Shown here: in pieces, positions 1 to 10,099 of the stretch
How the letters are laid out: every line of letters starts with the position of its first letter
Numbering within the stretch: position 1 is the first letter of the stretch
Assembly: GCF_022024275.1 (NCBI RefSeq)
Contig: NZ_CP091804.1
Span: 2,436,501 to 2,500,500 of the forward strand
Source: Sphingopyxis sp. BSN-002
GTDB taxonomy: Bacteria > Pseudomonadota > Alphaproteobacteria > Sphingomonadales > Sphingomonadaceae
Reading direction: 5' to 3'
DNA length: 64,000 bases
Notes under the pieces: generated by a model
The model's database searches: none
Told to the model about the DNA's origin: nothing
The model's input: only the letters and a program-made list of their open reading frames with translations
Made by a program: the position numbers and the translations under genes

Positions 1-1131
1 GTGCGGCGTGTTATACTTCGGATGGATTTTCGAGAAGGCGGTCGGAAGCAGACCGTCCCGGCTCATGACGAAAAAGATGCGTGTCTGACCGAACATCATC
101 ATCAGGATAACCGAAGGCAGAGCGATGATCGCCGCGAGGCCGACAAGGTTGCCAATCTGCGGCCAACCGATTTCGCGCAGCGTCCAAGCCAGTGCTTCCT
201 TCGAGCAGACGACTGCTTGGTTGCCGATCTCGGCGCAGCGCGCGGTCAGTTCCGCCGTCCCCGGCTCAATCGCACCGCCTGACGCGGTCATCACCGGCTG
301 CGCACCGACGGAGCCGATCACGCCAGCCGAAACGAGCAAATAGAAGATCGTACAGATGCCGAGCGATCCGATGAGACCGATCGGCATATTGCGCTGTGGA
401 TTCTTCGTTTCTTCGGCCGCAGTGGAAACGGCATCGAAGCCGACATAGGCAAAGAAGATCGAAGCGGCGGCGGCAGAGATGCCTCCGAAGCCGAGCGGCG
501 AGAAGGGCTCGAACTCCTTCATGTTCATGACGGGAACAGCCAGGATCACGAACACCGTCAGCGCGACGATCTTGATTGCGACCAGCGCAGCATTGACCGT
601 GGCGCTCTCCTTGGTGCCGATGACCAGAAGCCAGGTGACGAGTCCGGCGATGACCATCGCGGGCAGGTTGATGATGCCGCCGTCGAGCGGCCCCAAAGTC
701 CATGCCGCTGGCACATCGATGCTGAACGCGTGTTCGATATAGCCGATCATATAGCCTGACCATCCGACCGAAACAGCGCCCGCGGCGACCGCATATTCGA
801 GGATTAGTGCCCAGCCGACCATCCAGGCGATCAGCTCGCCCATCACGGCGTAGCTATAGGTATAGGCCGATCCCGATACAGGCACCATCGACGCCATTTC
901 GGCGTAGCAGAGTGCCGCCACCGCGCAGACGACGCCGGCGATGATGAAGCTGATCATCATGCCCGGACCCGCCTTTTGCGCGGCTTCGGCGGTCAGCACG
1001 AAGATGCCGGTGCCGATGACGGCACCGATGCCGAGCATGGTGAGCTGGAACGCACCGAGCGATCGGTGCAACGACTTTTTCTCGGCGGTGGCCAAGATGG
1101 CGTCGAGCGATTTGACGCGACCAAATATCAT
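1..1131 (-). CDS. APC-superfamily amino acid permease (C-terminus cut by window edge)
   Basis: Cytoplasmic-membrane amino acid transporter of the APC superfamily, cationic amino acid transporter (CAT/YfnA-like) type. I translated the minus strand from the ATG at 1131; the frame stays open for 377 residues to the window edge. The start MIFGRVKSLDAI is followed by LGIGAVIGTGIFVL, the family's substrate-binding helix-1 signature (GAxIGxGIF). About nine hydrophobic segments follow, including the family-like stretch ASIFFAYVGFDAVSTAAEE and then KNPQRNMP. A long loop around residues 275-325 contains two cysteines. The missing part is the last few helices. It follows pbpC on the same strand with a 113-bp gap, so it probably has its own promoter. 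Substrate is not inferable. Confidence 0.9.
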   Translation of the reverse strand, partial: MIFGRVKSLDAILATAEKKSLHRSLGAFQLTMLGIGAVIGTGIFVLTAEAAQKAGPGMMISFIIAGVVCAVAALCYAEMASMVPVSGSAYTYSYAVMGELIAWMVGWALILEYAVAAGAVSVGWSGYMIGYIEHAFSIDVPAAWTLGPLDGGIINLPAMVIAGLVTWLLVIGTKESATVNAALVAIKIVALTVFVILAVPVMNMKEFEPFSPLGFGGISAAAASIFFAYVGFDAVSTAAEETKNPQRNMPIGLIGSLGICTIFYLLVSAGVIGSVGAQPVMTASGGAIEPGTAELTARCAEIGNQAVVCSKEALAWTLREIGWPQIGNLVGLAAIIALPSVILMMMFGQTRIFFVMSRDGLLPTAFSKIHPKYNTPH

Positions 1132-1244
1132 CCAAAATTCCCCTTTGGGGCCCGGGTGCGGGCCTTCTCCTGGCGGGGCAGACTAAACGCTCCGCGCGTC
1201 AGCGCAACTTAATTTCAGGCGTGTGACAGGGGGTTTGTCGCAGT

Positions 1245-3386
1245 TTAGCGCACCGTGAAGCGGACGCGGTCGATCGGCTTGCCGCCCGGATCGACGAGGG
1301 TGAGCATATGGACGCCGGGACGAGGGAGAATCTGCTGCCCCGCATCGGCGTCGCCGAGCGGCTTTTTGTCGAGGATCAGCCGGTATCCGGGCACGTCGCC
1401 GCTGACGATCACCGCAAGGCGCTGGCGATCGATCGGGATGTCGGGATCGAGCGCATAGACGCTGCCGCTGACCGGACTGGTAATGCGCGGGCGGCGGGCA
1501 GCCTGCGGTGCGGCGGCCATTTCGCTCTGCGCGGTGCCGGCCAGGAAATATTCGCGGCGCGGCGGTTCGCGCGTGCCCGGCAGGCTGATCTGGCGCGCCT
1601 CGACGCCCGCGGGCATCTTCGGCGGCTTGCCCGGGCTGCCGGCATGCAGCGCCATCATCACGTCGCGCCAGACGGGGGCGGCGCCGGACGTGCCCGAGAC
1701 GGCGCGCATCGAATCCCCCTCGAGATTGCCGACCCAGACCGCGACGGTGTAACGGTCGGACCAGCCGACGCACCAATTGTCGCGCATGCCTTTGGAGGTG
1801 CCGGTCTTCGCCGCCGCCCAGAAGGGCAGGCGGAGCGCGCTGTCGGCGCCGAAGGCGTCGGCGCGGGCGGAGGCGTCGGCAAGGATGTCGCCGACGATGA
1901 AGGCCGCGGCGGGCTTGACGATCTGTCGCGGCTCTCCGCCCTTTTCGCCGCTGCGGAAATGGACCGGCGACCAGCGGCCCTGATTGGCAAGGGCGCGAAA
2001 GGCGTTCGCCTGTTCGACGAGGCTGACTTCGGCCGAGCCGAGCGCGAGGCTGAAGCCATAATATTCGCCGTCCTCGACAAGGCTGTGATAGCCGAGCGCC
2101 CAGAGGCGGTCGCGGAATTCCTGCACGTCGTCGATGACGAGCGCGCGCACCGCGGGGACGTTGAGCGACGAAGCGAGCGCATGGCGGACGCTGACGGGCC
2201 CCTGAAAACTGTGGTCGTAATTTTTCGGCACATACAGACCGGACGCGGTGTCGAGCTGGACCGGGCTGTCGTCGAGGATCGAGGCGGCGGTGAGCCAGCC
2301 ATGTTCGATCACCTGCGCATAGAGATGGGGTTTGAGCGTCGAGCCCGCCTGCCGCGGCGCGTTGGCGCCGTCGACCTGCGCTGCGGTCGATTTGAGGCCG
2401 ACGCCGCCGACATAGGCGAGCACCTCGCCGGTCGCATTGTCGAGCACGACGACCGCGCCGTCGCGGACGCGGTCCGACCCGAGGCCTGCGAGCTGGCGGC
2501 GGAGCGCGACGATCGCCGCGGTCTGGATGCGGCGGTCGATCGTGGTGACGACGCGCTTCCCCGGCTTGTCGAGCAGCCGCGTGGCGAGGTGCGGGGCGAG
2601 CCCGGGGTCGAAGCGCGCGGCGCGTTCGCCCGAGACGAGCGTCGCGGCGGCGGCATCGATCGCGCCGCAATCACCGGCCTTCGCGATGCGGCAGGCGCGC
2701 TTGCCCAGAACTTCAGCGCTGGCGGCGGGATTGGGAAGCAGGCCCGCGAAGAGCGCCGCGTCGGTGCGGTTCATCTCGGCGGGGGTCTTGCCAAACAGGC
2801 TTTGCGCGCCGGCGCCGATCCCCTGCGCCTCGCCGCGCAGCGGCAGGAGGTTGAAATAGGCCTCGAGCATTTGCTCGTGCGTCCAGTTCGAGGCGAGGTC
2901 CTGCGCGGCGCGCATCTGGCGGATCTTGGCGAGCCAGCCGCGCTGGCCGGGCTGCGCAAGTTCGGGCGCAAGGAAGGCGGCGAGCTGCATCGGCAGCGTC
3001 GATGCGCCGCGCGAGCGGCCGCCGGTCCAGCGGGTACGCGCCGCGCTCGCCATCGCGAGCCAGTCGACCCCGCCGTGCGACCAGAAACGGTGATCCTCGG
3101 CCGCGACGACGGTGTCGCGGACCGCGGGGTTGATATCCTTCAGCGCAACCCAGGCGAGCCGGCGGCGCTCGAAATCGACGCGCTCGCTGTCGAGGAGCTG
3201 GCCATCGCGATCGTAGAGCCACGCCTCGCTCGGCTTCCAGTCGGCACGCACCGCCGCATAGTCCGGCATCGCCGGCGGGCGCGTCAGCAGATGCGCGGCG
3301 GTGGTGAGGACGAGCGCCGCGAGCGCCGCCCATGCCAGAGCATCGGACCAGCGCCGCCGGCGCCCGGGAACGGGCGTCGAGGCCAT
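1245..3386 (-). CDS. pbpC: Penicillin-binding protein 1C, bifunctional transglycosylase/transpeptidase
   Basis: Class A penicillin-binding protein that polymerises and cross-links peptidoglycan in the periplasm (713 residues, the usual PbpC size). An N-terminal cytoplasmic Arg-rich stretch and one membrane anchor (residues about 14-32) precede the GT51 transglycosylase domain with AAEDHRFWSHGGVDW and RGASTLPMQLA. The transpeptidase domain has the active-site serine in GSTLKPH, the SSLN motif and KTGTSKG. The C-terminal region of roughly 90 residues matches the PbpC-specific BiPBP_C domain. The start is 4 bp past the stop of the alpha-2-macroglobulin gene, so the two are translationally linked, as in the widespread yfhM-pbpC pair in which the macroglobulin is thought to guard the periplasm while PbpC repairs the wall. 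Confidence 0.95.
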   Translation of the reverse strand: MASTPVPGRRRRWSDALAWAALAALVLTTAAHLLTRPPAMPDYAAVRADWKPSEAWLYDRDGQLLDSERVDFERRRLAWVALKDINPAVRDTVVAAEDHRFWSHGGVDWLAMASAARTRWTGGRSRGASTLPMQLAAFLAPELAQPGQRGWLAKIRQMRAAQDLASNWTHEQMLEAYFNLLPLRGEAQGIGAGAQSLFGKTPAEMNRTDAALFAGLLPNPAASAEVLGKRACRIAKAGDCGAIDAAAATLVSGERAARFDPGLAPHLATRLLDKPGKRVVTTIDRRIQTAAIVALRRQLAGLGSDRVRDGAVVVLDNATGEVLAYVGGVGLKSTAAQVDGANAPRQAGSTLKPHLYAQVIEHGWLTAASILDDSPVQLDTASGLYVPKNYDHSFQGPVSVRHALASSLNVPAVRALVIDDVQEFRDRLWALGYHSLVEDGEYYGFSLALGSAEVSLVEQANAFRALANQGRWSPVHFRSGEKGGEPRQIVKPAAAFIVGDILADASARADAFGADSALRLPFWAAAKTGTSKGMRDNWCVGWSDRYTVAVWVGNLEGDSMRAVSGTSGAAPVWRDVMMALHAGSPGKPPKMPAGVEARQISLPGTREPPRREYFLAGTAQSEMAAAPQAARRPRITSPVSGSVYALDPDIPIDRQRLAVIVSGDVPGYRLILDKKPLGDADAGQQILPRPGVHMLTLVDPGGKPIDRVRFTVR

Positions 3387-3390
3387 CGCT

Positions 3391-6300
3391 TCACTCCGCC
3401 GACGCGGCGATCGTCACCGGCGCGTTCGGCCACTGGCCGCGGATCGCGGGCGAGTACATCGCCTCGACGCGCGTCGGGGGCAGGGTGAACTTGCCCGAGC
3501 CGTTGAGGCGCACGACATATTCGACCGCGTGCGTGCCTGCGGGCATCCAGCCGTAATAGCCGCGCCAGCTGTCCTTGCCGCGCTCGACATAGGAGGGCTG
3601 CCAGTTCGACCCGCCCGCCTGCGCGCCGAGCATCTCCGACTGGCCGCCGAGGTTGCCAACGATCGTTGCACCCGGCGGGACCGGGTCGTTGATGACGACC
3701 CAGGTCCGGCCCGCTGCTGCGATCACCTCGATCCGCACCTTGATCACGTCGCCGCGCGTCAGGCGATCGGGATTCGCCGCCTTCACGACGCTGACCGAGC
3801 GCTTGATGCGGTAGCCGGCGTTGAGCGGCTCCTTGAGCGGCACCGCCGCCTTGACGCTGACGGTCGCCCATGGCGCGCCGGTGCCCTGATGCTGGAGGCT
3901 CATCGTCGCGGCGTTCAGCGCAACGCGGAGCGGCGAGGGCGTTTCGGCAGGCAGCGGCCAGCTTTGCGAAGCGGTTTCGCCGGCAAGGCCGATGTTGGTG
4001 ACGCCCGTGATCGCGCTCGCCGGATACAGCTCGGCGAAGCGGCGGACGGTGACCGCGCCCCACGCGTTGGCGGGGGTCGTGTCCCAATGGCCCTTGCGCT
4101 GGCGCTGGGCGACGCCGACCATCAGCTTGCCCGCGTCATCCTCCCAGCCCTTGCGGCCGAGCACGGCTTCGAGCGCCTTGATCGCCATTTCGTCGCCGCT
4201 CGTCATCATCCACCACGGCGCATTGCCGTCGTCGACGAGGTCGAGGCGCGTGCCTTCATAGACGAGCCGCTTGCGCAGTTCGGCCTCGGCCGCAACGCGG
4301 AGCGCGGCGGCGTTGCGCACGCCCGGCGTCCGCTCGATCGCGACGAGCCAGTCGGCGAGTGTGCCCGTCGCCATGTCGATCGGCTGCGTATCGATCGACG
4401 CGACGAGCGCGGGGGTCGAGGCATTGTTGCGCGCGAGCGCCGCGAGCGCGGCGATGCGGATCGGGCGAAGGTCGTAGGGACCATAGCCCTTGCGCGTCAG
4501 CCGCCCTTCGACGACCGCCTGCAGCGCCTTGACCATCTTCGCCTTCGACGCGTCGGGAACTGCGAAGCCGTTCGCCGCGGTCACCGCCATCACATAGGCG
4601 GTGAGCTCGATCGATCCGTCCATCCGTTCGTTCGGCCAGTAACGAAGCAGCCCATCCTTATCGAGATAGGTCGGCATCGCTCCCGCCAGCGCCTGCCAGC
4701 GGCCGACATCGCCGAGCGCGATCGCGCGCGAGGTCGACTGTTCGAAGCAGTTGTATGGATAGATCGCCATATAGTCGCGGACGCCCGAGAGCGGCGGCGC
4801 GAGCGTGCCGGCGAGTGCGACATCGACATAACCGCCGGGCAGCGCCCCCGCGGGGATCGCGATCGGCAGCGTGGTGTTCGGGCCGACGCGGAACAGGCTG
4901 GCGGCCCATGTCTCGACCGGGATCGCCGGCTCGACGATCTGATCGAAGACGAGGCGGTCGCGCGCCTTGCCGTCCTTCGACACCGCGTCGACGGTCCACT
5001 GGATCGGGCCGGTCTGCTCGGGCGCCGTCACCTGCCAGCTGATCGGCACCGCGCCGCCCGCCGGGATGGTGACGGTCAGCGGCGGCGCGGTCGCGACGGC
5101 GGGCGACAGCGTCGGTGTCGCGGTGACCGTCATCGCCTTGTCGGTGCCGTTGCGCAGCGTGAAGCGCGCGTCGAAGCTGTCGCCGGTGCGGACCAGTTCG
5201 GGAAGTCCGGCGAAGACGCCGAGATCCTGCACGGTGCGCACGTTCGTTTCGCCGGTGCCGAAATATTGCGATCCGTCGGTCGCGATCGCGACGAGACGGA
5301 AGCCCGAAAGATTGTCGGACAGCGGGACGTCGACGCTCGCGCGGCCCTTGCCGTCGAGCGGGACATGGCCCTGCCACAGCAGCACGGGGCGGAAGTCCTC
5401 GCGGGTCAGCCCCGACAGGTCGCCGCCGCCACCGCCGCCCGGTTCGAGCGCCTTGCGGCCGTAATGGCGCTTGCCGACGACCTGCATCTGCGCGGTCGAG
5501 GTGAGGACGTCGAGCGTGCGCTCGCCCATCATTGCATCGATCAGCTTCCAGCTTTCGTTCGGCGCGAGCTGGAGCAGCGCCTCGTCGACCGCGACGAAGG
5601 CGACATCCGCTCCGCTTGCCGGCTTGCCCGAGGGATTCTTGACCTCGATCCCGACCTTGGCGGTCTCGCGGATCGCATATTTCTCCTTGTCGGCCTTCAC
5701 CTTGACGCCGAGCTGATGGCCCTCCCAGCCGACCTTGATCTTCGCGATGCCGAGGCGATAGCTCGGCTTGGCAAGGTCGACGAGCGCGGTCGCGGGTGCG
5801 CCCTCGCTGTTCTCGATCTTGAAGCCGACCGCGCGCTTCATCTGGCGGAACCAGCTTTCGTTGCCGGTGACGCGCCCGCGCACCGCCATCACCGAGACAT
5901 AGACGTCGGGCGCATAAGTCGCGGGCAGCTTGACCTGCACGACGGGGTTGGTGCCCTTCAGTGGGACGACGAAGCTCGACAGCACGCCCTCGCGCTCGAC
6001 GGTGACGAGCGCGGTCGCTTCGCGGAACGGCATGCGGACCTGGAAGCGGGCGGTATCGCCCGCGGCATAGCGCGGCTTTTCGGCGATCACGTCCATGCGA
6101 TCGCCATTGTCGCCGCCAAACCACCAGTCGTCGTCGCCGGCCAGCCACATCGAGCGCACCGCGCGCGCTTCGTTGCCGTCGGCGTCGACGGTCGTCGCGA
6201 CGACGGTGACCTCGCCCGAGACGCCGGGCGCCATCGCGCAGCTCGCGCGGCCGAGCTTGTCGGTCGTCGCGCTGCATGTCGCGTCGAGGCGCGTCGTGCG

Positions 6301-9228
6301 CATCTGGTTGTCATAGGCGTAGAAGCCGCCGATCAGGCGCCGCCGCGCGGTGATGATCTCGCGGTTGTAGAGCGCCACCTGCACGCGCTGGCCCGCGATC
6401 GGGCGACCGTCGAGATCGAGCGCGACGAAGTTGAGGCGCAGATCATTGTCGCGCATCAGCCAGCCGTCGGTCTTCACGCCGAGGCGCACCGCCGACGGGA
6501 AGAGCATGATCCGGCGGCTGGAGGTCAGCGTCTCGCCATTCGCATCCTCATAATCCATCTCGACCGCCATCTGCGTCGGCTCGATGATCGGCTGGTCGAC
6601 GGCGATGCTGGTCGTCGCGCCGCCGTTCGCGTCGAGCTTGAGCGGGACCGAGCGTGCGAGCGGCAGGTCGGCCTCGGGTTCCTCGCCGCTGTCGTCGAGC
6701 TGGATCACGCCTTCCTTCACAGGCTGGCCGTCGAAATCCCAGTCCTGATAATCCTCGGGCGCGTTCCAGCTGGCGCGGAAATTGGTCCGGACCTCGACCG
6801 GCAGGTTCGGCGCGGGGCCGCCCGAGAGATAGCCGACGAACAGCGACAGCGGGACCGCGGTCGGGCGCACGGGGGGCGCTTTCGGGCCGGTCACCGTCGC
6901 CTTCATCGTCGGCAGGCGATATTCGTCGACCTTGACCGACTGGTTCGACCAGATCGTCTTGTCCTCGCCGTCCTTGTCCTTGGTGACGAAGACGAGCTCA
7001 TAGTCGCCCATCGGGGCGGTTGCGGGGACGTTCCATGTGGTCTCGCCGCTGCCGTTTGCGTCGATGCTGAACGGCATTTCGAATTCGGTGTCCGATCCGC
7101 GATGGATCAGGCGGAGCTTGCCTGCGAGCGGCTTCGGCGTCGAAAAGCCGGTGCCCACCGGACGACGCAGGATATGCTTCATATGGACGGTCTCGCCCGC
7201 CTTGACGAGCGCGCGGTCGAAGAGCGTGTGAAGGATATCGTCGCGCTCCGACCAGCCATAGGGCAGGTCGAAGTCATAGGGTCGGATGCCGTTGCCCCAG
7301 TCGGTGAGCGTGAAGCTGAAATCGTCGCCGCTGCGCGCGCTGACCATCAATGCATGGCCGTCGCTGCTGGCGGGGTCGGGGTCTTCCTCGCAGCTCGAAT
7401 AGGTCTCGGGCTCGGGCAGGCCGTTCGGGAAGGCGAGGCGTCCGGCCTTGTCGGCGGTGCCGCGCGCGAGCAGACGCCCGGTGCAGCTGTCGGTGACGCG
7501 GATTTCGGCGCCCGCGACGGGCAGGCCGGTGTCGAGCGCGGTCACCCATGCGAGCGAGCTTTCGCGGCCCCATTTGAAATGCACCGCCATGTTGGTGACG
7601 AGCGCGGCGGTCGCGACATAGCGCGTCGCCTTGCGACCGAGCAGCACCGCGCCAAGCTCGGGGCTGGCGATCTCGACAACATGGAAGCCCTTTTCGGCAA
7701 GCGGAATGCCGACGACTTCGAACTCCTTGCCACCGGCGGCGGGTGCAAGTTGCATGTCGCGGCGTTCGCCGCCCGCGGGCGCATCCTCGAACACCGATTT
7801 GGTGCCGGTGTAGTTGACCGTGACGTCCTCGCCCTTCGCGTTCTTTTCCTCGCGATAATCGGTGTCGTCGGCGTCGGCGACACGCTTCAGCCAGCGCGCG
7901 ATCGCGGCATCGTCGTCGCCGACCTTCAGCGTCGTCGCGGGCATTTTGAGGTTCGACTGGACCATCGACGCCTCGACCCCGCGCACGGTGACGGGCAGGA
8001 TGCCGCCCTCCGACGCTTCGAGGATGCCGAATTCGGCCGCGAATTTGACCAGCGGCGGGGCGCGGTCGATGTGGAATTTCAGCGGAAAATTCGACTGGTT
8101 CTGCAGCTTGCGGCCGCTCTGGTCGGCGATGTCGGCGGGCAGGACGAGCGTCGCGTCGACATTCTGCGACAGCGGACCCGAAAAATGGATGCGCTCCAGA
8201 TATTTGTCATTCTTGTCGTCGTCGTCGAACTTTGCGGCGTAGCTCTTGCCGTCGGCGGTCTTGAGCGTCGCCGCGAGCGCGATCTCGCGCAGCACCGGTG
8301 CGGCGAAGATGACATTGACGTCCTTCAGCGGGTTGCAGCCCGCCTGCGGATTGACGCGGCTGCACGACATTTTCGCGGTGAAGGCCGGGCGGACGTCATA
8401 GTCGAAGCGCTGGTCGCGGCCCGCGGTGCGGGTTGGCACCCCCGCCTGCGAAATGCGCGCGTCCCAGACGAGCGCCATCTCGCGCCCCGGCGGCAGCGGC
8501 CGGCGGCATTTGACGGGGACGACGCGCTCGAGGAGCTGGTCGCGGTCGGCGCCGGCGGCGGGCAGGCGAAGCGGAAGGCCGGCGTCATAGGCGAAGGATT
8601 GCGACGACCATTCGTTCGACATGCCGTCGAGAATCTCGACCGCGGTATCGCGCTTCAGCACGTCGACCGGAATCTTCTCACCGATCCCGTCGACCGCGCA
8701 ATAGGCGAAGCGGCCGACCGACGCGCGGTCGGCGGCGACATTGGTCGCGACGAGGAAGATCTGGTCCTCCTCGACCCCGTCGTAGATGCCGCCCGCCATG
8801 ACGGCGCGCACCGAGGGGCCGCCGGTATCGATCTCGAACCGGTCGTTGCCGACGACGCCGACGCCGCGCGCGGTGGTCAGGCCCGAATTGAGCTGGACGT
8901 GGCAGCTGACGCCGCCGGGGAGCGACTTGTCGAATTCGAGGACCCAGGTGCGCGTGTCGACCCAGCGGCTCGTCGCACCGACCTTGCAGTCGTGCGTTGC
9001 GGGGGCCTTGGCGCGGGGATCGCCGAGCGGCACCATGTCTTCGGAGAAGCGGAGCGTGAAGCGGCTGATCGTGCCGTCGCCGGTGCCCGACGAGCCCGGG
9101 GTCGCGAGCGTGACCTGCGGGACGGTGTCGCCGCCCGCCGCAGCAAGCGCAAGCCCGAGCGGGACGACAAGGGCCAGCTTCACCCTGCCGGCGAGACCTT
9201 TCGCCAGCGCCTGCCATCCCTTTGCCAT
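3391..9228 (-). CDS. Bacterial alpha-2-macroglobulin (YfhM type)
   Basis: Large periplasmic protease-trapping protein of 1945 residues, longer than E. coli YfhM (about 1650). I chose the ATG at 9228 because a GGGGAGACGAG ribosome site lies just upstream and a signal peptide follows (KLALVVPLGLALAAAGG). A thioester motif, YNCFEQSTSR, lies near residue 1493; the Cys and Gln would form the internal thioester that links to attacking proteases. MG-type beta domains fill the N-terminal two thirds. The signal peptide ends AAAGGD with no lipobox cysteine, so unlike E. coli YfhM it is probably not a lipoprotein. It is paired with pbpC 4 bp downstream. Confidence 0.93.
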   Translation of the reverse strand: MAKGWQALAKGLAGRVKLALVVPLGLALAAAGGDTVPQVTLATPGSSGTGDGTISRFTLRFSEDMVPLGDPRAKAPATHDCKVGATSRWVDTRTWVLEFDKSLPGGVSCHVQLNSGLTTARGVGVVGNDRFEIDTGGPSVRAVMAGGIYDGVEEDQIFLVATNVAADRASVGRFAYCAVDGIGEKIPVDVLKRDTAVEILDGMSNEWSSQSFAYDAGLPLRLPAAGADRDQLLERVVPVKCRRPLPPGREMALVWDARISQAGVPTRTAGRDQRFDYDVRPAFTAKMSCSRVNPQAGCNPLKDVNVIFAAPVLREIALAATLKTADGKSYAAKFDDDDKNDKYLERIHFSGPLSQNVDATLVLPADIADQSGRKLQNQSNFPLKFHIDRAPPLVKFAAEFGILEASEGGILPVTVRGVEASMVQSNLKMPATTLKVGDDDAAIARWLKRVADADDTDYREEKNAKGEDVTVNYTGTKSVFEDAPAGGERRDMQLAPAAGGKEFEVVGIPLAEKGFHVVEIASPELGAVLLGRKATRYVATAALVTNMAVHFKWGRESSLAWVTALDTGLPVAGAEIRVTDSCTGRLLARGTADKAGRLAFPNGLPEPETYSSCEEDPDPASSDGHALMVSARSGDDFSFTLTDWGNGIRPYDFDLPYGWSERDDILHTLFDRALVKAGETVHMKHILRRPVGTGFSTPKPLAGKLRLIHRGSDTEFEMPFSIDANGSGETTWNVPATAPMGDYELVFVTKDKDGEDKTIWSNQSVKVDEYRLPTMKATVTGPKAPPVRPTAVPLSLFVGYLSGGPAPNLPVEVRTNFRASWNAPEDYQDWDFDGQPVKEGVIQLDDSGEEPEADLPLARSVPLKLDANGGATTSIAVDQPIIEPTQMAVEMDYEDANGETLTSSRRIMLFPSAVRLGVKTDGWLMRDNDLRLNFVALDLDGRPIAGQRVQVALYNREIITARRRLIGGFYAYDNQMRTTRLDATCSATTDKLGRASCAMAPGVSGEVTVVATTVDADGNEARAVRSMWLAGDDDWWFGGDNGDRMDVIAEKPRYAAGDTARFQVRMPFREATALVTVEREGVLSSFVVPLKGTNPVVQVKLPATYAPDVYVSVMAVRGRVTGNESWFRQMKRAVGFKIENSEGAPATALVDLAKPSYRLGIAKIKVGWEGHQLGVKVKADKEKYAIRETAKVGIEVKNPSGKPASGADVAFVAVDEALLQLAPNESWKLIDAMMGERTLDVLTSTAQMQVVGKRHYGRKALEPGGGGGGDLSGLTREDFRPVLLWQGHVPLDGKGRASVDVPLSDNLSGFRLVAIATDGSQYFGTGETNVRTVQDLGVFAGLPELVRTGDSFDARFTLRNGTDKAMTVTATPTLSPAVATAPPLTVTIPAGGAVPISWQVTAPEQTGPIQWTVDAVSKDGKARDRLVFDQIVEPAIPVETWAASLFRVGPNTTLPIAIPAGALPGGYVDVALAGTLAPPLSGVRDYMAIYPYNCFEQSTSRAIALGDVGRWQALAGAMPTYLDKDGLLRYWPNERMDGSIELTAYVMAVTAANGFAVPDASKAKMVKALQAVVEGRLTRKGYGPYDLRPIRIAALAALARNNASTPALVASIDTQPIDMATGTLADWLVAIERTPGVRNAAALRVAAEAELRKRLVYEGTRLDLVDDGNAPWWMMTSGDEMAIKALEAVLGRKGWEDDAGKLMVGVAQRQRKGHWDTTPANAWGAVTVRRFAELYPASAITGVTNIGLAGETASQSWPLPAETPSPLRVALNAATMSLQHQGTGAPWATVSVKAAVPLKEPLNAGYRIKRSVSVVKAANPDRLTRGDVIKVRIEVIAAAGRTWVVINDPVPPGATIVGNLGGQSEMLGAQAGGSNWQPSYVERGKDSWRGYYGWMPAGTHAVEYVVRLNGSGKFTLPPTRVEAMYSPAIRGQWPNAPVTIAASAE

Positions 9229-9364
9229 CGTCTCGTCTCCCCGGTGTCGAGCTGGTCCTATCCTGCTGGAAACAGGGAGCCAAGTCCACCCGTCGCCGCG
9301 CATCGCGCACGGTTAATCGCAGACAGGGAAAATGCTGTGACAGCGGTCACTGACAAACGCGAAA

Positions 9365-9742
9365 TCAGCGCGCGAGCATCGGTCCGAGTCGCTGCCCCGC
9401 AAAGATGTGGACGTGGAGGTGCGGTACCTCCTGATTGCTGTCGAAGCCGACGTTCGCCAGCAGGCGGTAGCCGGGCGCGACGAGCCCCTGATCGCGCGCA
9501 ACCTTGCCGACGGCGCGTACGAAACCCGCGATTTCTTCGTTGCTGCCGCGCTCCGAAAAATCGTCCCAGCTCACATAGGGACCCTTGGGGATCACGAGGA
9601 TGTGCAGCGGCGCCTGCGGATTGATATCGTGGAAGGCGAGCGCGAACTCGTCCTCATAGACCGTCTTCGACGGCAGCTCGCCGCGCAGGATGCGCGCGAA
9701 GATGTTGTTGTCGTCATAGGAAAGCGTCGCGTCGATCGGCAT
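9365..9742 (-). CDS. HIT-family nucleotide hydrolase (HinT-like)
   Basis: Small cytosolic purine-nucleoside phosphoramidase-type protein of 125 residues. It carries the histidine triad EVPHLHVHIFAGQ near the C-terminus (HxHxH) and the upstream NIFARILRGELPSKTVYED segment typical of HinT. The ATG at 9742 is preceded by an AGGAG site, and upstream codons do not look coding. It lies 10 bp downstream of hisE on the same strand, a common alphaproteobacterial arrangement at the end of the histidine cluster. Confidence 0.94.
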   Translation of the reverse strand: MPIDATLSYDDNNIFARILRGELPSKTVYEDEFALAFHDINPQAPLHILVIPKGPYVSWDDFSERGSNEEIAGFVRAVGKVARDQGLVAPGYRLLANVGFDSNQEVPHLHVHIFAGQRLGPMLAR

Positions 9743-9752
9743 GGGGGAGCTC

Positions 9753-10079
9753 CTATTGGGTTCGGCCGGCTTTTTCGGCATGGCCCGAAGTGCCGTGGCG
9801 GCGACCCAGTTCGTCGGCGACGTCGGCCCACGACAGGCCGCGGTCGGCGAGCAGGATCGAGAGATGGAAGACAAGGTCGGCGACTTCGCCGGTCAGCGCG
9901 GCGTCGCTCTCGGTCAGCGCGGCGATGACGGTTTCGGTGGCTTCCTCGCCAACCTTTTGCGCGATCTTGCCGGTGCCCTTGGCCGCGAGGCTGGCGACGT
10001 AGGAAGCTTCCGCGTCGCCCGCGGCGATCCGGTCCCTCACCACCGCTTCGAGCTGCGTCAATGCTTCGCCGATCGCCAT
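9753..10079 (-). CDS. hisE: Phosphoribosyl-ATP pyrophosphatase
   Basis: Second step of histidine synthesis: hydrolyses phosphoribosyl-ATP to phosphoribosyl-AMP and pyrophosphate in the cytosol. The 108-residue protein is a free-standing HisE (not fused to HisI) and has the MazG-like helical motif KVGEEATETVIAAL followed by EVADLVFHLSILL. The catalytic metal-binding acidic residues are the EExxE of GEEATE and the downstream E..D. It is expected to sit at the end of a hisBHAF-type cluster, but the DNA upstream holds only a palindromic repeat and the divergent ung gene, so hisE and the HIT gene stand alone here. Confidence 0.95.
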   Translation of the reverse strand: MAIGEALTQLEAVVRDRIAAGDAEASYVASLAAKGTGKIAQKVGEEATETVIAALTESDAALTGEVADLVFHLSILLADRGLSWADVADELGRRHGTSGHAEKAGRTQ

Positions 10080-10099
10080 AATCGAAACTCACCCAAAAG

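Noticed and set aside
3301..9624. A 2107-codon plus-strand open frame antisense to the alpha-2-macroglobulin gene
   Set aside because: GC-rich DNA gives long antisense frames; its composition is Arg/Asp/Ala/Val-rich, no family motif occurs, and the minus strand carries a clear signal peptide and thioester motif.
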